Source: Pterobdella sp. o SKG-2022
Lineage: Eukaryota > Annelida > Clitellata > Hirudinida > Piscicolidae
Reading direction: 5' to 3'
Assembly: GCA_964035795.1 (NCBI GenBank)
Contig: OZ038326.1
Location: forward strand, 2,576,916-2,640,915
DNA: 64,000 bases
Part shown: piece after piece, positions 12,563-57,100 of the stretch
How the letters are laid out: each line of letters opens with the position of its first letter
How positions within the stretch are numbered: the first letter of the stretch is position 1
Position numbers and translations under genes: made by a program
The notes under the pieces: model-generated
What the model was told of the DNA's origin: nothing
What the model saw: the letters and a program-made list of their open reading frames with translations, nothing else
Database searches by the model: none

Positions 12563-14359
12563 TTTATTTTTTGTATAGGTTAATTTTCCTTAAAGCTGTT
12601 TTTACAGTTTTTGTATTTAAAAAATACTTTTTTGTTTGAAAAAAAGTTTATTCTGAAATATTACCAAATAAAATTCTGTAGATTTGAACTAATGACCCGA
12701 TAAGTTATAGAAGGTTTTTTCTACAATGAGTTTATAAAAGATTTTTCGTGAAACTGTGTAATGTCTGACCAAATTTTTAACTTCGAATATTTTTACAAAA
12801 AGATGTTTTATATCTTTATATAAGTTTCCTTTTAGACATGTATAAACTGCAGAAAACTTCTCTGCAAAGATATATTTTTATAAATGGCTCGACTTCAAGA
12901 TAGGATCTTTTTTCAATTGTGATTAATTCACATAGATCTTTATATCAAACTCTTTCAAAAACTTAATTAAAATTTCTTTGATGCCCTGTGTGTCTGGTGA
13001 TCACTGTATGTGTATCTCTGATTTTATTGCTTAAATTATGAAGAAACCATTTTGTAGAGTTTTATTGAGGCCATTATTGGTTTTATTGTACATTATAAAC
13101 TAATTTATGATTATCGACAAACCGGAAAATTTTTTTGCGAAAAAGAAACAATTTTTAGTGGAAAACATTATTGATTGCTCTGATAAGTATATAATTTCTG
13201 AAAATCCTTTCTCTTTTTTCTTGCGTTAAATAGCTTACAAGCGCAAAACGAGCTTTAGTTACCTAGAAATTATTTTTTTATAATTGGCATTACAATGTTT
13301 CCAATCAAATTATATTTTCAAAAAGCCAATTATTTTTGCATAAATACACTTTTACATATGTTTATAGTAGTACAGATAAAATTTCCATCGGACGTGACTG
13401 GATTTTTTTCCGTAAATCTTTCTGGTTTTGACTAAATCTAGTTTGAGCTTTATAATTATACATTTTTTTTGCATCAAATTATTATTCAGTTATAGAATTT
13501 TTTTTCAATATCAACTAATACAGAGGTATTCTGTTTGAAGTCATACATACTTGAACTTAAGAACCCTTCAAGTCAATTTCAATGTTTTAAAAAATGATTT
13601 GGTGAATTCCTCGACATATGAAGCAAATTCTCAATTTTTAATTCGACACACAGTGATTGGTTATTAAATTTGTATTAAACTGACACAATTAAAATGTTTG
13701 TGACTATCGTCTTACTGTTTATAAACACCTCATTTTGATAGTTATTTTCTTTCAGTAAAAATAGTTTAAAAAAACGTCCAATTTGAGGAAAAATTTCATT
13801 AAAAAACTCAAGTTAGATATTTTGTAGTAATTAGTGATACCAAAATTCCATGACCCATTCTTTTCCACATCTATAAACTTCCTAAGTTAGACGACCAATG
13901 AGAAAACTAGTTACTTTGATGGAATTTGAATTTTTTAATATACCTTTTTCTCACACTCAAGCAATTCTTTATTTCGAATCACCAACTTCATAATCTGGCA
14001 TCTGACAATGTTTTCCCGGGGGCATACAATAGAAAGACGAATTAATTAGATATGCAGATTAAGTCAAAAATAAGGACCGATTGTGAATCTGACCGAAAAA
14101 ATACCAACAGAATGTAAACAATATCTTATTTTGGGACATTATATCGATGATTTTAATTAGATTTAATGAAAATTATGTAGAATCTACAGCGTAAAAAATC
14201 ATTTGACTTGAATGTATAGAATGAGAATTTTTGAACCTAATATTTTCTATTTAAATTGTTCAAAGATAAAACATTTTTAGAAATTTCATAAATGGAAGTG
14301 ACTATTTCCGGAGTTTTTTGGGCCTGTGGAGAAATTTTGAAATATTACCTGTATCTTAA
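12563..14359. other. Convergent intergenic region, nothing recognised
   Basis: About 1.8 kb of AT-rich DNA between the 3' ends of the PPP1R16 gene (+) and COQ9 (-). No exon with protein-family similarity was seen on either strand. If COQ9 has a further 3' exon it would have to lie here, but none was found by eye. Confidence 0.5.
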
Positions 14360-14365
14360 TTTATT
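14360..14365 (-). terminator. Candidate polyadenylation signal for COQ9
   Basis: TTTATT on the plus strand reads AATAAA on the minus strand, about 145 bases beyond the TGA used as the COQ9 stop. A second copy lies about ten bases further on. The hexamer is frequent by chance in AT-rich DNA, so support is only moderate. Confidence 0.4.
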
Positions 14366-14508
14366 GCTTTTTATTTAAATGAATTTTAAAGCAAAAAAAA
14401 ACTCTAAATAAATTAACCAAACAAAAATATCTTCCATAAAAACATCAATGCAAAGAACCTAAACATAAAATCCAAAAAAAATTAAAATTCTATCAAAAAC
14501 TTTAAAAC

Positions 14509-16938
14509 TCATCTTACGGCGTTGAGGAAACTTTTCAAGAACATAGCATCACTCATCCTCTTCTTCAGAAACTGCCACGTCTCCTCGTAATCCTCTACAC
14601 TTGATCCTTTGAGTATTTATAAAAAATCTAAAAATATTTTACTACCTATTATTAATACTCGTTCAACGTCTTTAGTGTTATACAAAACGATTCATTTGGC
14701 GGAGATACATTAGATTTGGGATGTCTCAAAATATCATGCACTGAAACAAGATTGGAGTGTGAAAAAACTATATGAAGCTTTTGGCATAACTAAAATGTCA
14801 AGTAACTTGATGAAGAACACTGTCGTGTTTCTAGAAATTATTGCGGTATAAATATCAAACACATTGAAAAAATCTATTTACGAAAAAATCATTCAAAAAT
14901 TTTTTTCCGAAAGCAATATAAATTTTTTATAAAAAAATACGAAGCTTGGCCATCATTGTCATTGTTTTACGTCAGTTTCCATGCTAGCATGGATTGGCCA
15001 AAAATCAACTTTAGGAACAATAACAATTATAAGGATAATAAAAATAAAAACAACAACAATAATGATTATCAAAAATGAATAAAAAACAAACCTGGTTCTT
15101 GCCCCACCATATGGAGTTCTGTAGCCTTGTAAATAGCACCGGTAATGCCTCGTTTGGTGTAGTAGTTGTACTGTGGTGCAGTTTATTATTTTCCAAGCTT
15201 TGTTCATCAGGGTTATATATAGAATATTTGTATCTATTCTGAATAATGAATAGAATATTAGGAGTTAAAATTACTATTTTGTGATGTGTATACAAAAACA
15301 AAACATATGAAATAAAAGTTTAATATTCCAGATTCATTCCCATAAACTCATCAAAGTATATACCCGCCTAAAAACTTTCCACTTGCCACCCAAGTCAACC
15401 AACTACAAACCTTTCTACCCACATCAACCAACCCTTGCCCTCCTACTCATATCTCCAACTACCCATCTTCTACCCACATAAACCAACTCCACTTCTTTTA
15501 CCTCACCCCAATTAACAAACTACACCACTCTCCCACATACATCGAGTGATTTATCCTCAGCATAAAACCATATGTCATCCATTAGAGAGGCCATGTTCTT
15601 GAGAGAGTCTGCTATATTCCAAGGTTGAGTCATCAAAACCATTGCCTGTTGTTATTTTTAATGCTGTTTTGCAGTTTATCATCAATTTAAAAATTTTGTA
15701 CTTATCTTTCCAATATAGTTGTTACCTCAGGCCATATATGCATGTAGGGAATGTTGAGGGAGAGCCTGTATTTGATGGCATCCTCAATAAACAAGGTTGT
15801 GGAGCCTCTGATCAATGTGGTTTGATACATTGATTTAGAGTTAAACTATATAAATTTTATAAGATAAAAAACTTTATAAGTATTATAGGCTAAATAAAGG
15901 AAAATTAAAGTTAGGTTATATCAATGAAGAATCAACTGACTTATCTTTTGCTTTTTCTTTTAAATATTCCCCCAGCTTGCCATTGGCTTGTTTGTAGTGG
16001 TAGCTGACAAGTTCATACCCATCATTTGGCATCATTAAGTGACTCATCACAGACAAACCAACACTTTGAGCTCCTAGCATTTGAAAGTGTATTGATAAGT
16101 TGGAGAAGCTTGAAAAATTATGTTGGAAAAATGAAACAGTGGAAAAAACTAATGAATTTAATATGATTGATTTAACTGAATTCAAGTTGTATAAGAAAAT
16201 ATTATGAGTTGAAATTTTCTGATAATTTTTGAAAATATTTTATTGAAATAAAATAAAATTTTTTCAAATCTAGAAAATCTGTAAAACTTGAGAAAATGAG
16301 CCTTCATGAAATTTTTCATCACCTTTAGCCACAGCCTCCTTAGACCAGCCATATTCTAATACAAAGGGCATTGCTGCTGCTAAAATATTTTCTTTCTCAT
16401 TTTCTACAAGAAAAACTTCATTTTCTTTAGCCACTTGTTCTTTTGTTTCACTGAGTTGAAATTATATTTTTTTTTGATAACTTTTACTAAACCAATTAAA
16501 CATTATATTCTCAATTAAAAACCAATACAAGCAAATGATAATCAAAATTTTATCAACATATTTCCACACTGCATCAAGTCAACTTACTCGTCTGAATCTG
16601 ATGGTAAAAAATTTTCGTCGTCGAAAGTTGTAGATTCTTGTGAAGGAGGTTTGGAGTATGATGACAATTTATTTGCCAAAATGTTTCTTTGCGTGAGATT
16701 TTTTGAAGTTTCAATAAGATATATTTTTTTAGTATTATAGAATCTGCTACATGTTGGCGTGGCAAGAAATTGACATTTTGACGTTTTATGAATGCTTCCG
16801 AAAAGATTTGCTGTATAAAATAAAAATGTAAAGTAATTTTATCAAGCAAAAAATTTTCCAAAAAATTCTAACATTCAAGTACATTATAAAACAACCTTTT
16901 ATATTACAATTAAGAAGCAACAAATTTTTTCTAATCAT
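14509..16938 (-). CDS. COQ9: COQ9, mitochondrial ubiquinone biosynthesis lipid-binding protein
   Basis: Eight minus-strand exons: 16896-16938, 16588-16810, 16323-16450, 15941-16073, 15726-15807, 15541-15645, 15092-15170 and 14509-14606. All phases agree and give 296 codons plus stop; human COQ9 has 318 residues. COQ9 is a TetR-fold lipid-binding protein of the mitochondrial inner membrane that works with COQ7 at the hydroxylation step of coenzyme Q synthesis. The N-terminus (MIRKNLLLLNCNIK, then a Ser/Arg/Lys-rich stretch) looks like a mitochondrial targeting sequence. Conserved blocks are EYGWSKEAVAKGAQSVGL, RLSLNIPYMHIWPE, MTQPWNIADSL, SLMDDIWFYAEDKSLD, YYTKRGITGAIYKATELHM and DYEETWQFLKKRMSDAM. 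The 3' end is uncertain: GCC is followed by GTAAGA, a good donor, and also by an in-frame TGA two codons later. I used the stop. The first exon starts only 171 bp downstream of the dynein stop codon. Confidence 0.92.
14950..15001. repeat. Lophotrochozoan SINE-like fragment
   Basis: Contains CATCATTGTCATTGTTTTAC, then GTCAGTTTCCATGCTAGCAT and GGATTGGCCA. From memory this resembles an interspersed repeat core abundant in mollusc and other spiralian genomes (a CATCAT...TTTACGTC...CCATGCTAGCATGG pattern). It sits in the last COQ9 intron. A shorter related piece lies at 18811-18850. Identification is by recall, not search. Confidence 0.5.
15365..15535. repeat. C-rich low-complexity intronic tract
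   Basis: Plus-strand sequence rich in ACCAAC, CCCAC and CTAC, nearly free of G, filling most of the COQ9 intron between exons 15541-15645 and 15092-15170. On the minus (gene) strand it is G/T-rich. It resembles the tract at 2111-2250 in style but not in sequence. Confidence 0.6.
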
Positions 16939-17109
16939 GTTTATAGTGAACTTAAGCAGCGATTAAAAATGATTCAAGTTCATATCAACAAATGCACGAG
17001 ATTCAAAATTAATATGTACCTAATCTAAAATGAAATTTTCAAGTGAAAATTATTTTATATAATACACATCTAAAACAAAAAAATTTCAAAAAGTGTTTTC
17101 AAGTTTTTG
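16939..17109 (-). promoter_or_regulatory. Compact DYNC2H1-COQ9 junction with splice-acceptor-like sites
   Basis: Only 171 bases separate the DYNC2H1 stop codon from the COQ9 start on the same strand. On the minus strand this stretch has two pyrimidine-rich segments ending in TTTTAG (AG at 17071-17070 and 17026-17025). No AATAAA is visible, only AT-rich variants. It must hold the dynein 3' end and whatever gives COQ9 its 5' end. The AG sites would suit trans-splicing acceptors or a cis-spliced 5' UTR exon. That role is inference. Confidence 0.4.
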
Positions 17110-44959
<27,850 letters not shown>

Positions 44960-45002
44960 CTAACAATATGGTTGCTTAATTTTAATTTAATTAAAAATTA
45001 TA

Positions 45003-45202
45003 NNNNNNNNNNNNNNNNNNNNNNNNNNNNNNNNNNNNNNNNNNNNNNNNNNNNNNNNNNNNNNNNNNNNNNNNNNNNNNNNNNNNNNNNNNNNNNNNNN
45101 NNNNNNNNNNNNNNNNNNNNNNNNNNNNNNNNNNNNNNNNNNNNNNNNNNNNNNNNNNNNNNNNNNNNNNNNNNNNNNNNNNNNNNNNNNNNNNNNNNNN
45201 NN
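45003..45202. other. Assembly gap, exactly 200 N
   Basis: Two hundred consecutive N. The round number suggests a placeholder, so the real distance may differ. The first visible DYNC2H1 exon starts 43 bases to the left, and the last visible exon of the upstream coiled-coil gene ends about 200 bases to the right. Sequence for roughly 165 dynein residues and for the 3' end of the other gene is expected between them. Confidence 0.97.
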
Positions 45203-45404
45203 GCCTATTTCCAAGGCTCAAGGTTTAATGACAAAATGGACATAACTTTTCAGAAGATTAATTTACATTATCAAGTAAATAAACCAACCTTAAAAGTTTT
45301 TGTTGAAACATTTTGTGTTATATCCTAGTTTATTAACTATTCAGTGTTTAAAAATATTTCTTATACAATATATTGATTAATAATTGTTGTAAACGCAAGA
45401 TGAC

Positions 45405-50142
<4,738 letters not shown>

Positions 50143-51171
50143 GTCAAACTACCAATACAAGCAATATCTCCCCTTTACATCTAAGCACTAAATATATTCG
50201 TAAATGTATAATGAAGCATGAGCAAAAACGCTCACTTCATTAACTAATCCTATATAAATCTGCTTTCGCTCTGTATCGATTTTATACAACTGCGCCTATT
50301 TTTAACTAGCTAACATGTTGTTATGATATCGTTGAATGCCGTTATCAAAATAAATAGTTCATATTTGTTGTTGTTGTAATACTTTGATAGAAATTTAAAT
50401 CGAGTAACTATGATTATAAATTGAAAAGCTTCATGCATTAATAAACCTATTAGCCCTTGTATTTAGTTATATCCTGAGTTGAAAAATGTTTAATCATCAC
50501 TGAAACATGCATACTTCACGCTTGAATAAGGGTTATTAACTAGTTTCAATGAATTAAACAATTTATTACATTTAAAAGATTATTGAGTGTGATTTTATTC
50601 ATTTTTAAATCATTTTAATGCAAATGTCAGCTAAAGAAACGTTCTACAATATTCAACTGCTTCTAAGCAATATACAAGCAATTTGAAAATATACAAAAAC
50701 TCAAACAATAAAGTTATAAATTAAATGTAAATTCTAGAAAAAAGATATGAGTAGGGTTTAAAATACAACATATTTGAATAAATTACGATCACAAAATGAA
50801 AGTAGCAAAAAAAATTAATTTAAGGGAAAAAATTTATTCGAAAAAAGCACGCAACACGACAATAATTTATCTATACATCAACAGAAGTTCGTACTAATGA
50901 AAAATTGGACAAGTTTCCACTATAACAAAAGACAATTTTTTAGTGAATTTTCCAGTTTCACGCGAAAGCCTTTCCAAATATCAATTTTAAGCTAGAAATA
51001 TGAATTATTTTCTTTGTAAAGCTTTTGATGAAATTTTCAAATGAACAAATGCTGTTAGAAAACTTATAAACAATCGCTAGGCTTTACAAATTCTAAAACA
51101 ATTATGCTACAAACATAAAAAATTTCCCCTTTGATGAAAATTCTTCCGTATATTTCCATTTAGAAATTTTT
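50143..51171. other. Intergenic region upstream of the coiled-coil gene
   Basis: About 1 kb between the 3' end of the FN3 gene and the start of the coiled-coil gene. It should hold the polyadenylation site of the former (a minus-strand AATAAA lies near 50830-50836) and the promoter of the latter. No coding similarity was seen. Confidence 0.5.
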
Positions 51172-54100
51172 CTACTCAGTTGGAAGTTGCAAGATCTCTT
51201 CTTGACTCCACCCTTGGTCGTAAGGATGCAGATACCTAACCTGGTAAACATACGAATGCCCGAACAAAATATTGTCAACGTATTTGAAGTTCTCTGTAAG
51301 ATTTGTCTCAGTAAAAAAATCTCCATCGGCTCTTTTGAATCTGAAAATGTACGAAAACCCGTTGGGGGCGCTGGCTGTTTCTTTGTTATCATCGCAGATA
51401 ACAAGCGCCTTGGGCCAAGTGATGAAAGCACCAAAATTAAACTGCATTTTTTTTTTCATGTTTATGATTTGCCGATTTTTCCTGCCTAAGAGATGCTTTT
51501 TCGAATGGTTTTGGTGTATGGAGAAAGGTTTGTGGGGAGATCTGTAGTTTTTGTGGTTCCTTTGATATCGTTTAATTTTTCTTTCCCTTGTGGCCTCTTT
51601 CTTTTGGTGACGGTGATTTCTCTTTGATTTTTTTTCTTTCTCCAAACTTTTGATTAAACCATTGTTCTTCAAATCTTTAAAAAGATACAAATTAATTATA
51701 TATTTCTTTTAAAAAAATTGAAACAACAAAACCAAGACGGACCCATTTTGAGAGTTTTCCCTGGGATGCCATCAGTATAGGGACTCGAAAGGGCCCCTTT
51801 GCCGATCCTCACCTTAAACACATACCAACAATCAGCTTCAAGATTATGCACAGTAACATGCAACGCCTTAACAATGATAGAGGTGTTTTGTTGGGTCTTC
51901 ATGTTGGTGTAGTGAACAACATAAAAACGCTCGTCAAAAATTTTTTGGTCCCCGAACAAAGATGGGTCTTTCCACTCCAGCTCAATTGACTTAGAGGACA
52001 GAGTTTTGAGACGTAGAAGAGTTGGAGGAGGCAATGACGAGGCCCCAGATCTTGGTACTTCCATGCCACGAGCTGTGTGGTTGTGTGTGCAGTAAGTTTT
52101 GGTTTTGTAGCTGTCAATTAGCTTTCAAAAAAAAGCCTTAAACACACAAAGAAAAACAATTTTATCGTAGATACATTTCATTTGCGATATAATCAGGTCA
52201 TAAATCTGTTGATACAGGCATGAAAAAATTATACAAGAATATTCAAATTGTTTTGCAACCTTTTTGAAAAATAATACTTACCAGATTTTTCTTTAGTTTT
52301 CACATTCTTATACAAAGCTTCGCTCTTTATGCTTTTGTAAAATGTTCTAATACCAACCACATACATTGTGGAATATTCTGGAAGCAATAATTAAAAGGTT
52401 TTTTATGAATATTATCTTGCTAAAACATATAATGAAAACAAATATATTTTTAATTCTATAAGAATATAGACAAATTTCACTCCATTTATTTATTTCATTA
52501 TCCTTTAATTAATACGTCCATCTGTTCATCCATCTATTCATTTTTTTACTCATCCGTCCACTTATCTACCCATCCATTCCTCTACACATCATATACCCAT
52601 CCACCCATCCACTCCTTTACACATCATCCACCCATCCACTCCTCTACACATCATCCACCCATCCACTCCTCCACACATCATCCACCCATCTATAAACACA
52701 CGTACGAGTTTATCCAACCACTTACTAAGGTTTTCAAGCGTGATGTTATTGCGCCTAATTGGCACGTACTTGAAGAGTATATCTGGCACTCCCTCTCCGT
52801 AACTTACTATGTATCCTTCTATGTCTTTGTTCTTCTCATTTGTCTGCCATTTCACTAATATGTTGTTCTCAATCGACACTGCTGTGAATGAATCGGGAGG
52901 TTCAAGAAGATTCTCTGTGTGGAAATAGTTTGGAACAATAATAAGAATAAAAAAGAATAATAATAAAAAATAATGGAAAGAATGGAAATAAAAATAACAA
53001 AAACAATGAAGGAAAGAATAATAATAAGAATAATGGAAAAAATAAAAATAATATTAATGAAAATAATGGTACTAATTAATATAACGAAAGAGAAAACAAC
53101 TGAGACAATATTATTTTCTATTTATTTCTTTATATTTCTTCATATAAAACAGCTCCAAATACAACCAAAAATACCGCTAAACATCCAGGATTAAAAGTGT
53201 AAATAGAAATAAACACAGACTGATGTTATGGTTTGGAGTTGAATTAATCTTGACCCATGAGGTTTTGAGCACTGTATCTCCATCACACATCATCGCTATT
53301 ACCTGCACAGCTTTCAACTGGAAGCATCGTTTATCGGCGACAGTTAATTAAATGGAAGGGAAAAGTTTCTACTATGAAGAAGTTTACGTAGGCTAGTGAG
53401 TTGGGCAATAAGTAATTTATTGTTGGGTTTAACTGGCATTGATGTTTCAAATGGTGAGAGAGTAGCTATTTTCAACATTATCTTACCTTTCAATGTGTTA
53501 ATATGAAATCAAGTAACTTACCTTTCAAAATGTTGAGAATTAATTAACCCAATCATCAGTGTGTTTACAAGTAAACTGACCTTTTCAAGGTAAGGATCAT
53601 CTACTCTCAAGAACTTCTGCTTGCCTCCCACTTGCCAGTTTTGTACTGTTTTATCGTTGAATCTGCATAGGTTGCTCAATATAAAACACCAGCTTATATG
53701 TTTATGTGGAAAGATGCTTTAGTCTATAAATCTTCTAGGGGTTGTTTAAAAAGTTGTGCATTAAATTAATATAATGTTAATTGGTTGAGCGACGCAAAGG
53801 CAACTGAGACGAAAATAAAATATGTATTAATTTTGATTTATGTTTACTGCTCAACCTTAACTTCACTTTGTAGTATTCCACTCCACAAGAAAATTTTTTC
53901 AGTCTGAAATTTTTAAAGTTATTTCAATTCTCATATCATTCAAAGTAGCTGAAACTCATACCTTTTCTGATTAGAGAAATTTTCCCACGAGATTCGCACA
54001 CTCTGAAATGTGAAGTCTTATTTAACTTTCAACGTAATTTTCATCGTAATAAATTTCCGAGGATTTTTAAGTCCGTATTTAATTTATAACTTTTTGAGTT

Positions 54101-57100
54101 GAACACAAGGTGAGAATGTGAAATAAAAATTTCTAAAAAATAAACATCATAAAACACAGAAATAGATACATTTTTAAAAGTTATGGTTTGAAAATACTAT
54201 AAAAAGTGGGTTAAAAATGAAAAATACTCTACTGAAACGTGCCTTCCCAAACAACACTACTTCTGAGTGTTATTAGGCAGAGGTGTTGAAACGCACATTC
54301 GTGATAATGATCAAAAAATTTGTTGTTTTTATTTTCTCTTTGATTTATAATTGTCGTACCATGACAGAAAAATGTTGCTCCAAAATTTCTCAATAATTGC
54401 CCCGTTTCAAAACATCCTCTCAGTGCTTAATTATAAGCGTTTAGAAATTTTAAAAGCGTTCCAGCGCAAATTTTATTGTTTCAAGGATTCCCTTTTGATT
54501 AAAATGCATATAATCTCATTAAAGATCTTAAAAAGTGTGAAAATTTAAACCACAACGAATGATTCAAAACGTATTAAAGTTCTAAGATGAATGTTGTTTT
54601 AGTGGAAAGCTCAGACGAACATAAGGCGGAGTGAAATATCGCTCTAATATGCTCGCAAAACAACTGACATGCAAGTGAAAATTCCGACTTCAAATCTCAT
54701 ATATACGCTAGAAATAATCCATTTAATATAATTTTCCATCTATTGAATCCATACTTCTCTATAACAAGCCCTGAATATAGACACATTAGTTTATGAACAC
54801 AAAAAGTGAGTGATTTTTGAGGCAAAAAATATAATTCGCACTGTCAGACAGATTCGCGAGTTGGCAGTTTAAAAACTTTCATGCGATAGTAAAACATCCA
54901 ATCATCCGGCGAAAACAACTATTTTTAAAACCAAATTCAAATATAGTAAATAAAACAACCGAAAGCAATCAATGATATTCTTAAAATTTTTATTTTTATA
55001 TAGATAAAAGTCAAAACTTCCGAATAATTTTCGTGAAAAAACACTCTAACCAACAAAAAATTTAATAAGTGACAGAATATTACATAAGATTAACAATTAA
55101 TAAAAATATTTAACTTCTTATAATATTAAGAGTATAAAAAAGTAAAATACCTGTGATAAATTACTATTTTTACTGTGAAACTACTGATAAGAAACCAATT
55201 GAAAACTAACAGTAGCGTTAGGTCTGGAAATGTGTAGAGGTCTTGCCGGAGAGGATGAGACTGGATTGAAAGAAAACTTAACTTGAAATTTTGATGTTTT
55301 ATAGGAGAAGTTTGCTAAAATTTATTTTTTTAATAATTTCATGACAATGAGCTTTAGGAGGGATTAAATATTCATGAAAAAGGCTGGTTTTACGTAGTGA
55401 GGGGAATTTTTCGTTATGGATATTCTGCTGAAAATAGAGATAATTGCAGGGTTAGAGAAATTTTAAAGCTGTATAACACTGAAAAAAGTGTATAAAAAAA
55501 TGCATAAAATTTAGTTTTCATTAAAAAAACTGCAAAAAAACATGAGTAAAATAAATTTGGTCTTTTAAACCCAGTGTTCAATATTTCAACACAAAAAAAT
55601 TTCCACTAAGTTTCTATCCGGTTTTTCATTACTTATTTAAGCTAAGCTTTTTCCAAAAAACAAAAAAAATTCAAAAAAAAATAATTTAGTTTTGAAAAGC
55701 TTCTGAAAACTCAAAATAATCTGATGTCGTATTTTTAATATCTGATAATTATTTTTAGACAGAAATGAAGAATTTTCTAGAAATTCTTACACCAATAAAA
55801 CATCTGAATGGCTGCCAAAAATAAATTGGATAAAATGGCATCCCATTTATGGCATAAATGTTTGGAATTATGTCATATTTTGTGGTATTTGCTTGAAACG
55901 TTGCTAATGATTTGAAATCAGACATGCAAATTAAAAGCTAATCTCGTTGGTTCACGTTATATTTTTTCGTATGTTATATTATATTCAAGAGTAAAAATAA
56001 TCCTATTTGAAAGAGATCTTTTTTTTAACATACTAAATCGAAATAATAAAAATTGGTTATAATAAAAGTCTTCGCTAACTCACACATAAAACAATAATGA
56101 AAGTTTATTGAAAAAATATTGATATTAATACCACATAAAAATACTTCTAGAAAACTCAATGATGAACAACGCTGGATAGGTTAAATAAACATCCCATGGA
56201 CCATCTCCCACACATCAACCCCTCACAACGACCGTATCTATCAATCCATTGCAACTTTCCAAGTTTTTTTACTTCCTTAGTATTGATGTTATATTAAGCT
56301 CTTTTAGATTGAAATTTTAATTCATATCAAGCTTTTCTTTGGAATTAATTTTTTTTTCTGTGTATGCTACCATACTTTTAATCTCAAAAACTCAAAACAG
56401 ATTTTTTCTGTATTATCAATTTTATGCTTTTAAAAATACCTTTTCGCAGAATTAAAGATTCAATTCTTATAAGAGCTTTTTCGTTTTTCAATTTCAATAA
56501 AAAAATTTGCTAATTCTTTATATACCAGCGTATTTAAACTTTTAAACAGAGAACCCCTATACTTAGAAAATAAAAAATTCAATCATTTTAACTCTATTTT
56601 AACGTGAGACTCGTATATTTACCACGCTTTAATTGGAAAATTTTTAAAAATTTTTCATTATCAATTGATATAAATCAAAAGACCAATCTATAAGAGTGAA
56701 GCAAGGCAAGAAATTTTGTATTGTTGCTTCAATGGGGATTGTAGGTTGTGATAGAATGCATTAAAATTTGATTTTTGATTAAATGCATTGAGTTATAAAT
56801 GTTGACAAAACACATTAAATTTGGAGATTGTTGAATATATCAGATATGCATTATATGTATAGTTATTTAAATACATAAGACCATGAATTATGATAAATAC
56901 ATGAATTAATAAATGTTAAAACATTTGATTATTTAGCATAAAATTTTAATTTTTTGAAAATTTTTATTCTTCAAATATATATAATTTTATAACACAGTAT
57001 TAATAAGGATTTAACATAGAACTAGGTTTGTGAAATTTAAAAGCTACAGCTATCGTAAATAAATATATTTTTAAATCGATATAAATAAAAATTAAACACA

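Noticed and set aside
14959..15301. Two minus-strand ORFs of 82 and 96 codons
   Set aside because: They read COQ9 exon 15092-15170 in wrong frames together with intron and repeat sequence.
50258..50266. TATA-like box CCTATATAAA
   Set aside because: On the plus strand, while the neighbouring genes are on the minus strand. TATA-like strings are expected by chance in this AT-rich DNA.
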